Source: Clostridiaceae bacterium (GTDB taxonomy: Bacteria; Bacillota; Clostridia; Oscillospirales; Acutalibacteraceae). Taken from it: a stretch of 64,000 nucleotides of DNA. Under the pieces are notes generated by a model. It did not search any database. It had not been told where the DNA came from and worked only from the letters and a program-made list of their open reading frames with translations. Location: the NCBI GenBank assembly GCA_030530095.1, contig JAUMVO010000004.1:26954-90953 (forward strand), in the 5' to 3' direction. Below, one piece after another: positions 9,289-17,671 of the stretch (the stretch's first letter is position 1; every line of letters starts with the position of its first letter). The translations under genes were made by a program, and so were the position numbers.

Positions 9289-9340
9289 TACCCGGACGGA
9301 CTCGCACCGTCAGCTTGCGCTCTCCTATCGAGTGCGGGCA
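9289..9340 (-). ncRNA. Candidate compact structured RNA in the sigma factor/zinc-ribbon spacer
   Basis: Read on the minus strand, 52 nt fold into a four-way junction with two unpaired junction bases. P1 is UGCCCG/CGGGUA, P2 is CUC-GAUAG-GAG, P3 is AGC-GCAA-GCU with a GNRA tetraloop, and P4 is GACGG-UGCGAGU-CCGUC. P1 contains a G-U pair that would be an A-C mismatch on the other strand, so the RNA would be made in the gene direction. The P4 loop can also pair with ACUCG at P2. The GGUGCGAGUCC hairpin resembles one in cobalamin riboswitches, but the B12 box is absent. I cannot assign a class. Confidence 0.4.
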
Positions 9341-9351
9341 TATTGCAAACC

Positions 9352-9891
9352 TTACTGAAAATACTCCTTAAGCTTCTTTCTGGCTCGCTGAAGCGTACCG
9401 TCCACCGCCTTCGGTGTGGTTTTAAGCTTTTCGGCTATCTGTGTATAGCTGTAACCACTCAGAAAAAGCTTAAGTGTTATGAATTCCCTTTGTGTCAGTC
9501 GCTCGGAAATAAAATCAAGCAGCTCAAAGTAGGCGAACTGTTCGTTGTCGGAACTTACATTCCCGACGTCGCTGTCCGGGACGTTTTCGTCCTGCGTGCC
9601 GCCCGTAGCCGAAAGAAGCTTTGAACGGATGCAGAGATTGGCATAGGTCAGAAACGATGCGCCGCGTGAAGCGTCAAACTTCCTGACAGCCTCCATAACG
9701 CCGAACATACCCTCCTGAAAGAGGTCGTCGCCCTCGAGGTTGCCGTTGACGAAAATCCGCTTTGTCTGCGCGCGTACAACGGGCGTCAGCAGAACAACAA
9801 GCTGTGAAAAAGCCTTCGCATCGCCTGCCCCGGCTGCTTTGACCAAATCAAGAACTTCTTTGCTGTTCAAATCGGGCCTTGCGTTTGTCAC
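9352..9891 (-). CDS. RNA polymerase sigma-70 family factor (SigH/SigF-like size)
   Basis: Alternative sigma factor of 179 residues. Region 2 has GDDLFQEGMFGVMEAVRKFD (core binding and -10 melting), followed by an ASFLTYANLCIRSKL segment. Region 4 begins near LTQREF and includes the helix-turn-helix SYTQIAEKLKTTPKAVDGTL. Region 3 is very short, and there is no anti-sigma gene beside it. Its regulon cannot be inferred. The start is GTG with a GAGGT ribosome site six bases upstream. A consensus promoter lies 45 bases further up, so it can be expressed apart from the pgcA operon. Confidence 0.88.
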   Translation of the reverse strand: MTNARPDLNSKEVLDLVKAAGAGDAKAFSQLVVLLTPVVRAQTKRIFVNGNLEGDDLFQEGMFGVMEAVRKFDASRGASFLTYANLCIRSKLLSATGGTQDENVPDSDVGNVSSDNEQFAYFELLDFISERLTQREFITLKLFLSGYSYTQIAEKLKTTPKAVDGTLQRARKKLKEYFQ

Positions 9892-9935
9892 TTGAAAACC
9901 TCGCTGAATAATAGGAAATACTTAAAATCAGGCTA

Positions 9936-9963
9936 ATTATAGCATATTTTCAAAGTTTGTCAA
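9936..9963 (-). promoter_or_regulatory. Predicted sigma-A promoter for the sigma factor gene
   Basis: On the minus strand TTGACA (9963-9958), a 16-base spacer and TATAAT (9941-9936), preceded by TGC, form a near-perfect extended -10 promoter. Confidence 0.85.
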
Positions 9964-10001
9964 TAAACTACATCATAAATTGACAGATGTTGAAATTATG
10001 A

Positions 10002-10109
10002 TTAAAAACCGCCTGCTGCAAGCACGTATAATGCAACAGAAATCGCACTGCCGGCCATAAGTACGGCAAGCACGATACATATAATTTTAATTGCTTTTTT
10101 ATTCAACAT
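10002..10109 (-). CDS. 35-residue single-pass membrane peptide (Prli42/DUF4044-like in layout)
   Basis: The ORF starts three bases after the pgcA stop with a GGGGAT stretch upstream. It encodes a basic N-terminus (MLNKKAIK) and one hydrophobic helix running to residue 31, ending in AAGGF. The NKK-x-x-K start followed by a single helix resembles the stressosome anchor peptide Prli42 of Firmicutes, but that match is by eye only. It is followed by the promoter of the sigma factor gene. I see no other reading frame that explains this 220-base gap. Confidence 0.6.
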   Translation of the reverse strand: MLNKKAIKIICIVLAVLMAGSAISVALYVLAAGGF

Positions 10110-10112
10110 TTC

Positions 10113-11831
10113 TTATATCCCCATTATTTTTTCCATATCGGCGGAAATGAGTTTTGTTTTCTCCTCCGCCTTTTCACGGTCTTCGGCAACAGCAGTGATG
10201 TAAATCTTAATCTTAGGCTCAGTGCCCGAAGGTCTTACGATAACGCCCGAGCCGCCCGGAAGCTTATATGAAAGCACGTTGGACTTCGGAAGCTTAATCT
10301 CGGTAACGTTGCCCGTAGCCGTATCGGTGCAGGTGTGAGTCTGATAGTCCGATACGGTTGTAACCGTCTCGCCCGCAATAGTCTTCGGCGGATTGTTGCG
10401 AAGCGAGGTCATCATATCGCTCATCTTCTGCATGCCCGCTGCGCCCTCGAAGCCGAAGTTGAGCAGCGAGTTTAAGAACATACCGTACTTCTTATAAATG
10501 GACTGCATCTGATTGTAAAGGCTGATGCCCTTCGTCTTGTAGTAAGCCGCCATTTCGCAGATAAGCATTGAAGCGACAACGGCGTCCTTATCTCTGGCGT
10601 GAGCGCCGCGAAGGTAACCGTAGCTTTCCTCCATACCGACTATAAATCTGTCGGTTTCGCCCTTCTTTTCAAGGTTGGTGATAAGCTCGCCGATATACTT
10701 GAAGCCCGTCAGCAAATCAGCGGTCTCGGCGCCGTAATCCTTGGCAATTTCGCTTACGAGCTGAGAGGTAACTATAGTTTTTACAACTATCGGGTTTTCG
10801 GGAAGTCTGCCCTGCTCCTTAAGCGAGGAGAGCAGATACTCGGTAAACATAATGCCTACCTCGTTGCCCGTCATAAGCTTGTATTCGCCGTTGTCAAGTA
10901 CGGCGATACCGACTCTGTCGCAGTCGGGATCCGTAGCAACGATAAGGTCCGCCTTCTCGTCCTTTGTCATCTCAACGGCACATTCGAATACCTGCTTGAT
11001 TTCGGGATTCGGGAACGGACATGTCGGGAAGTTGCCGTCGGGCAGCTCCTGCTGCTTTACAACTCTTACGTTGTCAATACCTATTCTCTTGAGAATTTCA
11101 CGAACGGGTTTGTTGCCCGTACCGTTTAGGGGCGTGTAGATAACGGAAAGTCCCGCCTTCTCGCAGACGCCTTCGTTAACTCTCGCCTTGAGCACTTCAT
11201 TATAGAAAGCCTCATTGACTTCCTGACCGATATACTCAATCTTACCCGCGCTTACAGCCTCGTCAAAGTCCATGGTCTTTACGCCGTCGAACATATCGAC
11301 GTTCTGAATGAAGCCGTAGGTCTTTTCGGCCGCCGCGTCGGTCATCTGATAGCCATTTGGGTCGTAGCACTTGTAGCCGTTATACTTAGCGGGGTTGTGC
11401 GAAGCCGTGATTATAATACCGGACGAGCACTTGAAATAACGTACCGCAAAGGAAAGCATGGGTGTCGGCACAAGCTCGGGATAGATATATACCTTAACGC
11501 CGTTTGCCGCGAGTACGCCTGCCGCCGACTTTGAGAAAACGTCGGACTTTATTCTCGAGTCGTAGGCAATCGCAACGCTCGGATTCTCAAATTCGGAATT
11601 GAGATAATCGGCAAGTCCCTGCGTCGCCTGATTGACGGTATAGACGTTCATACGGTTTGTACCCGCGCCGATAACGCCGCGAAGTCCCGCAGTGCCGAAT
11701 TCAAGATTCTTATAAAAGCGGTCGAGAATTTCATCCTCATTACCGTTGATTTCGTTTAATTCTTTGAGAAGGTCGGGGTCAGCCGTTGCCTTTTCGCTCC
11801 AAAGTTTATAAAGAGCATTAATGTCGTTCAT
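10113..11831 (-). CDS. pgcA: Phosphoglucomutase / phosphomannomutase (alpha-D-phosphohexomutase)
   Basis: Interconverts hexose 1- and 6-phosphates for sugar-nucleotide synthesis and storage-sugar use. The phosphoserine loop is in IITASHNPAKYNGYK near residue 142. The metal loop is DPDCDRVG near residue 300, the sugar-binding loop GMEESYGYLRG near residue 400, and the phosphate-binding RPSGTEPKIKIY at the C-terminus. The length of 572 residues fits the Firmicutes PgcA type. A GGGAGGT ribosome site precedes the ATG. It follows the mannanase-like gene by 15 bases, so mannose or glucose phosphate handling may be linked. Confidence 0.94.
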   Translation of the reverse strand: MNDINALYKLWSEKATADPDLLKELNEINGNEDEILDRFYKNLEFGTAGLRGVIGAGTNRMNVYTVNQATQGLADYLNSEFENPSVAIAYDSRIKSDVFSKSAAGVLAANGVKVYIYPELVPTPMLSFAVRYFKCSSGIIITASHNPAKYNGYKCYDPNGYQMTDAAAEKTYGFIQNVDMFDGVKTMDFDEAVSAGKIEYIGQEVNEAFYNEVLKARVNEGVCEKAGLSVIYTPLNGTGNKPVREILKRIGIDNVRVVKQQELPDGNFPTCPFPNPEIKQVFECAVEMTKDEKADLIVATDPDCDRVGIAVLDNGEYKLMTGNEVGIMFTEYLLSSLKEQGRLPENPIVVKTIVTSQLVSEIAKDYGAETADLLTGFKYIGELITNLEKKGETDRFIVGMEESYGYLRGAHARDKDAVVASMLICEMAAYYKTKGISLYNQMQSIYKKYGMFLNSLLNFGFEGAAGMQKMSDMMTSLRNNPPKTIAGETVTTVSDYQTHTCTDTATGNVTEIKLPKSNVLSYKLPGGSGVIVRPSGTEPKIKIYITAVAEDREKAEEKTKLISADMEKIMGI

Positions 11832-11846
11832 AATGTACCTCCCAAA

Positions 11847-12824
11847 TCAGTAATTTATTTCATCGAGAGTTATTACCCTCTCGCTGTTATACAGTTCGTT
11901 AAGTTCTTCTTTCGTGTTGGTATCAACGAGATATTCGCTGTGCCAGGTCATAAACCATACCCACGGATACTGCCCGAGTTCATCTGCACTGAGGTTTTTG
12001 CCGCACTCGTGAAAGCACTGCGGTTTGCCGCTTTTGTTGACCTTGCCGACCGCCTTCCAGAGCATCGGAACCTCAACTAAATCGTAGCTGTCGGCACCGA
12101 TTATATCGCAGTATCCGTCACCGACGTACCAGTCCTTATAATCCTCGCCGTTGTGCGAAAAGCCGAGCACCCAGATAAGATTGTTGAGCTCCCACTTTAC
12201 GGTGTAGCGCTCATACATTGTTTTCCAGAGCTTTTTGAAATTTTCGGGACCGCCCTTGCCCCACCAGAACCAACCGCCGTCGAATTCGTGGAAGGGACGC
12301 CAGATAACCGTTACGCCTTGATTTTCAAGTTCCTTAAGCGCCGCTGCCGCCTTGTCCATACCGTCGAGCATCGCCTTGTTTTCGGGCGTTCCCTCGGTGA
12401 ACAGAGCATCCCAGTCGGCAACTTCGTCAGCCATGGCTTCTGCCCATGCGCCCGAATAATCGGCGCCCGTATGCCAGCAGATTGTGACAAGTCCTCCGTT
12501 TTGCGCCCACCCGACGGCTCTTTCGTTCACGCCGTCAAAGTCGTCGTTCATATAATCAAATCCGCGCAACGCGGGAAGTTTACCCGAAGCGTCGGAAAGG
12601 AAATTCACCTCGTAGTCGGGGCCGTCAATCCAGGTTGACTCCTGCTGACCGGAAAGCGTGCTGTTACCCGAAAGCGACTTAATGTAATTGTATATTCGTA
12701 CAGTCTGTTCGTTCGCAACGGGATTGGACAGAGTTGCTTCTTTTTTTCGGCAGGAATTAAACGTCAGTAAAAGAATTACGGCAACAAGAACATATACCGT
12801 ACCTTGAGCGCAAAGCCTTTTCAT
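11847..12824 (-). CDS. GH26 family glycoside hydrolase (beta-mannanase-like), probable lipoprotein
   Basis: Secreted glycosidase, most likely an endo-beta-1,4-mannanase. The N-terminus is basic, then hydrophobic, and ends in a lipobox-like FNSC (cysteine 25), so it is probably lipid-anchored outside the cell. GH26 marks are the acid/base glutamate in WRPFHEFDGGWFWW, with a conserved aromatic platform, and the nucleophile candidate in QCFHECGKN. The whole 300-residue domain is present, with no carbohydrate-binding module. Its ATG overlaps the esterase stop by four bases. Exact specificity (mannan, xylan, beta-1,3-1,4-glucan) cannot be read from sequence alone. Confidence 0.85.
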   Translation of the reverse strand: MKRLCAQGTVYVLVAVILLLTFNSCRKKEATLSNPVANEQTVRIYNYIKSLSGNSTLSGQQESTWIDGPDYEVNFLSDASGKLPALRGFDYMNDDFDGVNERAVGWAQNGGLVTICWHTGADYSGAWAEAMADEVADWDALFTEGTPENKAMLDGMDKAAAALKELENQGVTVIWRPFHEFDGGWFWWGKGGPENFKKLWKTMYERYTVKWELNNLIWVLGFSHNGEDYKDWYVGDGYCDIIGADSYDLVEVPMLWKAVGKVNKSGKPQCFHECGKNLSADELGQYPWVWFMTWHSEYLVDTNTKEELNELYNSERVITLDEINY

Positions 12825-14152
12825 TGCTGTTCCTCCTGCATGGCGGATTTGTGAGCATCAAAGAACTCAAGCATTTCGTCTATTGTTTTCTGACTTTCCT
12901 CAAGCTCGGGATACGCCACGCTCGTGATATGACCCGACGAGCGGTTTATCGACATACCCCAATCGCGGAACTGATGCTCGATACCCATTTCGGTCAGCAC
13001 CCCGTCAAAATATACGCCCGAAGCGTGAAGAAAATCACGCTGACTGGTTACGATATATGCAGGCGGAAGCTCGCCGTAAGGCAACGCTTCCTCGGGCTGA
13101 AGATATTCGTAATAAGGCTTGTTTTTGAAATCAAAGCCGAGATAGCAGGAAATCAGCGGTGCATTGAAGCCGTTCTTCATATCGAACATGCCCGACACAA
13201 GACCGAGCGCACGGATATTAAGTCCCGAAGCCTCGACTTCAAAAAGCGACTGAAGCTTATCGCTGGTATTGACGAGCGGAACGTAGTATGCAAGATTGCC
13301 TCCCGCCGAGTCGCCCGTAACGAAAACGTTGTCAAGGTCGCAGTGATATTCGGCGCCGTTGTCCTTAATCCATCTGAACGCCGCCATAACGTCCTGAACC
13401 ATCGACTCATAAAGCACATCGGGTGCGAGCCTGTAGTTGACGGCTATTACGGTATATCCGCGTGAAGCGAGAATTGAGCAGTAAACACGGTTCGAGTCCT
13501 TGTCGCCCATCATAAGTCCGCCGCCGTGGATATCGATAATGACGGGCAGATTGCCCTCTGTGTTATCGGGGTAATAGACGTCAAGCATGTGCTCGTTTTT
13601 ACCGTCGTCGATATATGACACGTCCTCTATGCGCGTCACGCCCTCCTGCATAGTCTGGGAGTTAACGCGGTTGTTGTCATAATAAGTTACAAGGTCCCAA
13701 ACTATCGAGATAGCCGCCGTAACGAAGCCCTTATTGGTAAGCTCGCCCATAAGCTCCGGATTCTTTTCGTAAAGCTTTTCGTCGAGTGAGAACAGTCCGT
13801 TGAAAATATCAATGAACTGCTTCTGCGCGGAGTCAACGTTGTTTACCTCGCCGCCCTCTTTTATTATGTCCTTAAGAAAGCCGTACAGATCGGTAAAGAG
13901 CTTGGCAACCGAATTCATAAAGTCGCTGTCGGAGCTCATTCCCGATTCGCCGATAAGAGCGTCAAGGTCGGGCTCTCTGGAATGAAATTCCTTCTCAAGC
14001 TCAACCTCACTGTCACTCCCGACATATTCGGAATCGGAAATGTCGGTCTGCTTCATGGCAAAATCGGTACGCTTTGCAATAAGGTCGGCGTGGTGCCATA
14101 TTCCCGCAGTCGCAGCGACAAGTAAAATAATTGCTATTACTCTCTTAACCAT
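12821..14152 (-). CDS. Membrane-anchored or secreted alpha/beta-hydrolase (carbohydrate esterase-like)
   Basis: Serine esterase of the hormone-sensitive-lipase/acetyl-esterase kind. A hydrophobic N-terminal helix (residues about 4-22) acts as signal anchor. About 140 acidic helical residues with no recognised domain follow. The hydrolase domain has the oxyanion motif IDIHGGGLMMGD and nucleophile elbow VTGDSAGGN. The ATG at 14152 has an AGG close upstream; in-frame starts at 14170 and 14176 lack a ribosome site. Coupled by overlap to the GH26 gene, it may deacetylate the same polysaccharide. That role is inference. Confidence 0.8.
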   Translation of the reverse strand: MVKRVIAIILLVAATAGIWHHADLIAKRTDFAMKQTDISDSEYVGSDSEVELEKEFHSREPDLDALIGESGMSSDSDFMNSVAKLFTDLYGFLKDIIKEGGEVNNVDSAQKQFIDIFNGLFSLDEKLYEKNPELMGELTNKGFVTAAISIVWDLVTYYDNNRVNSQTMQEGVTRIEDVSYIDDGKNEHMLDVYYPDNTEGNLPVIIDIHGGGLMMGDKDSNRVYCSILASRGYTVIAVNYRLAPDVLYESMVQDVMAAFRWIKDNGAEYHCDLDNVFVTGDSAGGNLAYYVPLVNTSDKLQSLFEVEASGLNIRALGLVSGMFDMKNGFNAPLISCYLGFDFKNKPYYEYLQPEEALPYGELPPAYIVTSQRDFLHASGVYFDGVLTEMGIEHQFRDWGMSINRSSGHITSVAYPELEESQKTIDEMLEFFDAHKSAMQEEQQ

Positions 14153-14264
14153 TCTTACCTGAAAGTGCATTGACAAGCGAGCCGATATACATAGCTATAT
14201 CGGCCGCTCTCGTGTTCCTGAAAATATCGATTATACGGTCAATAAGGTCGCCCTTTGTCTTCAT
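14145..14264 (-). CDS. Small ORF of 39 residues, unknown function
   Basis: It starts 9 bases after the leuS stop behind an AAGGAG ribosome site with good spacing, and overlaps the esterase start by eight bases. The product is amphipathic (MKTKGDLIDRIIDIFRN, then a hydrophobic AMYIGSLVNAL stretch, ending GKNG). It could be a real small protein or a translation-coupling leader for the esterase. I recognise no homologue. Confidence 0.5.
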   Translation of the reverse strand: MKTKGDLIDRIIDIFRNTRAADIAMYIGSLVNALSGKNG

Positions 14265-14273
14265 ATAATCTCC

Positions 14274-16682
14274 TTATTTTGCTACTATGTTTACAAGCTT
14301 GCCCTTAACGTAAATTTCCTTGATTATGTTCTTGCCCGCAAGCTCTTCGGCTATCTTTTCGTCAGCCTTTGCAAGCGCAATTGCGTCGTCGCCCGAAATA
14401 TCGGTGGGGACGTCGAGCTTTGCTCTGATTTTACCGTTAATCTGAACAACTATCTCTACGGTATCGTCAATGCACTTTGCCTCGTCAAACGTCGGCCATA
14501 CGCCGTCCTTTGCGAGCATTTCGCCGTAGCCGAGTGTGCTCCACATTTCCTCGGTAACGTGAGGTGCAAAGGGATTGACGATAAGAAGCAGGTCTTTAAG
14601 CTCTGCCCTGTTAATAGCGCCGTTGTCATAAATCTGATTGAGAAGCGTCATAACCGCCGCTATAGCGGTATTGAACTTCATAGCCTCTATGTCCTCGGTA
14701 ACCTTCTTGATAGTCTTGTGCATAGCCGAGGAAAGCTCCTTTGAATACTCATCGCCGTCGGTAAGAATATCCTGAAGCTTCCAGAGTCTGTCGACAAATC
14801 TCTTACAGCCCTTGACGCTCGACTCGCTCCACGGAGCAGCCTGCTCATAGTCGCCCATAAACAGAACGTAAGTACGAAGAACGTCTGCACCGTAAACGTC
14901 GATAACCTCGTTGGGATCGATAACGTTGCCCCTCGACTTGCTCATCTTAACGCCGTCGGGTCCTAAAATAAGTCCCTGAGCCGTTCTCTTCATATACGGC
15001 TCGTCAAACGGAACAACGCCTATATCGTAGAGGAAGCGGTGCCAGAAACGCGAATAAATCATGTGTCGCGTAACGTGCTCCATACCGCCGTTATACCAGT
15101 CAACGGGGCCCCAGTACTTAAGCTTATCCATATCGGCAAGCGCCTTGTCGTTGTGCGGATCGATATAGCGAAGGAAATACCAGCTCGAACCAGCCCACTG
15201 AGGCATAGTATCGGTCTCGCGCTTCGCGTCGCCGCCGCACTTCGGGCACTTACAGTTTACAAACGAATCAATCTTGGCAAGCGGGCTTTCGCCGTCCTGA
15301 CCGGGCTCGAAATTCTCAACCGGCGGAAGCTTAAGCGGAAGCTCGTCGTAGGGTACGGCTACAAGGCCGCAGTTCGGGCAGTGAACTATCGGTATAGGCT
15401 CGCCCCAGTAACGCTGACGGTTGAACGCCCAGTCCTTCATCTTGTACTGAACGCCGCCTTCGCCGATGCCTTTTTCCTGAAGGAATTCAATCATCTTTGC
15501 GATGGAGTCCTTCTTGTTGTCAAGGCCGTTGAGGAAACCTGAGTTTACCATTTCGCCGTCGCCGGTATAGGCTTCGACGGAAATGTCGCCGCCCTTGATA
15601 ACCTCGATAATATCAATGCCGAATTTCTTCGCAAATTCGTAGTCTCTCTGGTCGTGTGCGGGAACAGCCATAATGGCGCCCGTACCGTAACCCATCATAA
15701 CATAGTCGGAAATATAAATCGGAATATCGGTGTCATTTACGGGATTCTTTGCGGTGATACCTTCAAGTCTTACGCCCGTCTTGTCCTTGACAAGCTGGGT
15801 GCGCTCGAATTCGGTTTTCTTGGCGCAGTCCGCGCGGTAAGCCTCAACGGCGTCCATATTGCCTATCTTATCGGCATACTTGTCAATAAGCGGATGCTCG
15901 GGAGCGATAACCATAAACGTTACGCCGAAGAGCGTATCGGGACGGGTTGTATAGATGCGGAGCTTTTCGGGTACCTCGTTAATCGAGAAGTCAACGAAAG
16001 CGCCTCTTGACTTGCCTATCCAGTTAATCTGCTGCAGCTTTACGTTGGGAAGATAGTCAACCTTCTCAAGTCCCTCGAGCAGCTTGTCGGCGTACTCGGT
16101 TATACGCAGATACCAGACGTCCTTTGACTTCTGAACGACGTCGGAATGGCAGATATCGCACTTACCGCCCTGAGAGTCCTCGTTGGAAAGGACGACCTTA
16201 CACGAGGGGCAGTAGTTTACAAGCGTCTTATCCCTGAAGGCAAGACCGTGTTCAAACATTTTCAGGAAAATCCACTGAGTCCACTTATAGTAGCCCTCCT
16301 CGGTGGTGTCGATAACTCTCGTCCAGTCGAAGGAAAAGCCTACTCTCTTGAGCTGAGAGGTGAACTTCTTAATATTGATATCGGTAACCTTCCTGGGATG
16401 CATACCCGTCTTGATAGCGTAGTTTTCGGTCGGCAGACCGTAGGCGTCAAAGCCTATCGGGAAAAGAACGTTCTGTCCTTCCAGCCTTCTCTTACGCGAA
16501 ACGACCTCAAGGCCCGAATAAGCCTTGATATGACCGACGTGCATACCTGCGCCCGACGGATACGGGAACTCGACAAGAGCATAAAATTTCTTTTTGTCGG
16601 AGTTGTCAACGGCGTGGAATACGCCCTGCTCTTCCCATTTCTGTTGCCATTTCGGTTCAACTTTTCTGAAATCGTAATCCAT
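14274..16682 (-). CDS. leuS: Leucyl-tRNA synthetase
   Basis: Class I synthetase charging tRNA-Leu. The HIGH motif appears as HVGHIKAY near residue 50 and KMSKS as VKMSKSRGN near residue 580. A CP1 editing domain and zinc-binding cysteine clusters (CPSCKVVL, CDICH) are present. The ATG at 16682 has a GAGGTTG ribosome site; a TTG three codons earlier is less likely. The gap to rsfS is too short for a T-box leader, so unlike many Firmicutes leuS genes it is not T-box controlled here. Confidence 0.97.
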   Translation of the reverse strand: MDYDFRKVEPKWQQKWEEQGVFHAVDNSDKKKFYALVEFPYPSGAGMHVGHIKAYSGLEVVSRKRRLEGQNVLFPIGFDAYGLPTENYAIKTGMHPRKVTDINIKKFTSQLKRVGFSFDWTRVIDTTEEGYYKWTQWIFLKMFEHGLAFRDKTLVNYCPSCKVVLSNEDSQGGKCDICHSDVVQKSKDVWYLRITEYADKLLEGLEKVDYLPNVKLQQINWIGKSRGAFVDFSINEVPEKLRIYTTRPDTLFGVTFMVIAPEHPLIDKYADKIGNMDAVEAYRADCAKKTEFERTQLVKDKTGVRLEGITAKNPVNDTDIPIYISDYVMMGYGTGAIMAVPAHDQRDYEFAKKFGIDIIEVIKGGDISVEAYTGDGEMVNSGFLNGLDNKKDSIAKMIEFLQEKGIGEGGVQYKMKDWAFNRQRYWGEPIPIVHCPNCGLVAVPYDELPLKLPPVENFEPGQDGESPLAKIDSFVNCKCPKCGGDAKRETDTMPQWAGSSWYFLRYIDPHNDKALADMDKLKYWGPVDWYNGGMEHVTRHMIYSRFWHRFLYDIGVVPFDEPYMKRTAQGLILGPDGVKMSKSRGNVIDPNEVIDVYGADVLRTYVLFMGDYEQAAPWSESSVKGCKRFVDRLWKLQDILTDGDEYSKELSSAMHKTIKKVTEDIEAMKFNTAIAAVMTLLNQIYDNGAINRAELKDLLLIVNPFAPHVTEEMWSTLGYGEMLAKDGVWPTFDEAKCIDDTVEIVVQINGKIRAKLDVPTDISGDDAIALAKADEKIAEELAGKNIIKEIYVKGKLVNIVAK

Positions 16683-16723
16683 AATTATCAACCTCTGTAT
16701 ATGAATAGTTAATTTTTATCTAT

Positions 16724-17080
16724 TTATTCCTCGGTAATCCATGCCGAGATATCAACCTCTTCTGCATCCTCCCAGAGCTTTTCGAGATTGAAGTTCTCTC
16801 TCTGGTCGGGAGTAAAGACGTGAACGACAACGTTGCCGTAGTCGAGCAGTATCCAGCCCGTTGCCCTGCCCTCAATATTCTTGGGCTCCTGACCGAGCGA
16901 AGCGAGTTTGTCCTCAACCTCCTCGGCGAGCGCCTTGATGTGGGTGGTCGACGTACCCGAAGCGATTACGAAATAATCGGCGATGCTGGTTAAATCGGTA
17001 ATCTTAATTGCCGTCAGGTCAATCGCCTTCTTCGAGTCAAGTGTTCTTACTGCGTTTTCAAGAATTTCCTGTGTGAGCAT
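16724..17080 (-). CDS. rsfS: Ribosome silencing factor
   Basis: RsfS binds ribosomal protein L14 and blocks subunit joining when nutrients are scarce. The 118-residue Iojap-family domain has DYFVIASGTSTTHIKA, GRATGWILLDYGNVVVHVF and the terminal EKLW stretch. A GGAGAAAA ribosome site precedes the ATG. It follows yqeK with no spacing, as in many Firmicutes (nadD-yqeK-rsfS). Confidence 0.96.
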   Translation of the reverse strand: MLTQEILENAVRTLDSKKAIDLTAIKITDLTSIADYFVIASGTSTTHIKALAEEVEDKLASLGQEPKNIEGRATGWILLDYGNVVVHVFTPDQRENFNLEKLWEDAEEVDISAWITEE

Positions 17081-17671
17081 TTATTTTCTCCTTTTATTAT
17101 CAAGCAGCATAGCTACCTCATTATAAGCGTTTATACTGTCGGGATGCACGGGACGGTGTTCGTTTATCAGTTCGTGAATTGTGAACTCCAGTCCGTACAG
17201 CATAGCCTCCTCAAGGCTCCTTTCGGTCTTTTCGCGCATCACGTCAACGTCTGGGTAATCGCGCTCCGCCGAGGTGTAGTCGGCAACGTACAGCACCTTT
17301 TCAAGCAGGCTCATACCCGCCTTTGCGGTGGTGTGATAACGCACTGCCGAGAGTATTTCCTCATCGCTGACGTTAAGCTCGTTTCGCAAAACAAGCTCGC
17401 CGCACATCGCGTGCCAGACCTTGGGGCTCTGCCTTTCGACGTCGGAAAGCTTCACGCCGCTATCCGCGAGCATTTTAAGCTGTTCATCCTTCGGCAGGTC
17501 CTTCGCTATGTCGTGAATAAGTCCCGCCGTATATGCCTTTTCGGAATCGGCGCCGTATTTAAGCGCTAATCGCTTCGCCTCGTCGGCGACGTTTATCGAG
17601 TGAATAAATCTGTATTTACTCAGCCGTTTTTTTATCTGTTCTAAAAACTCGTCATTCCTTTGGGTGTCCAT
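17081..17671 (-). CDS. yqeK: YqeK family HD-domain hydrolase (symmetrical Ap4A hydrolase)
   Basis: HD-domain metalloenzyme; characterised YqeK proteins split diadenosine tetraphosphate into two ADP. The metal-binding HD pair is in AGLIHDIAKDLP near residue 50, with a preceding HSINVADEA and downstream WHAMCGELVL and VRYHTTA histidines. The 196-residue length is normal. It overlaps the nadD 3' end by 20 bases. Confidence 0.93.
   Translation of the reverse strand: MDTQRNDEFLEQIKKRLSKYRFIHSINVADEAKRLALKYGADSEKAYTAGLIHDIAKDLPKDEQLKMLADSGVKLSDVERQSPKVWHAMCGELVLRNELNVSDEEILSAVRYHTTAKAGMSLLEKVLYVADYTSAERDYPDVDVMREKTERSLEEAMLYGLEFTIHELINEHRPVHPDSINAYNEVAMLLDNKRRK

Noticed and set aside
9289..9340. 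Cobalamin riboswitch
   Set aside because: The GGTGCGAGTCC hairpin is similar, but the B12 box and other conserved segments are missing.
9282..9345. tRNA gene
   Set aside because: One arm looks like a T-arm (GACGG-UGCGAGU-CCGUC), but there is no seven-base acceptor stem, no D-arm and no proper anticodon loop.
16683..16723. T-box or other leader for leuS
   Set aside because: Only 41 bases separate rsfS and leuS, with no T-box sequence.
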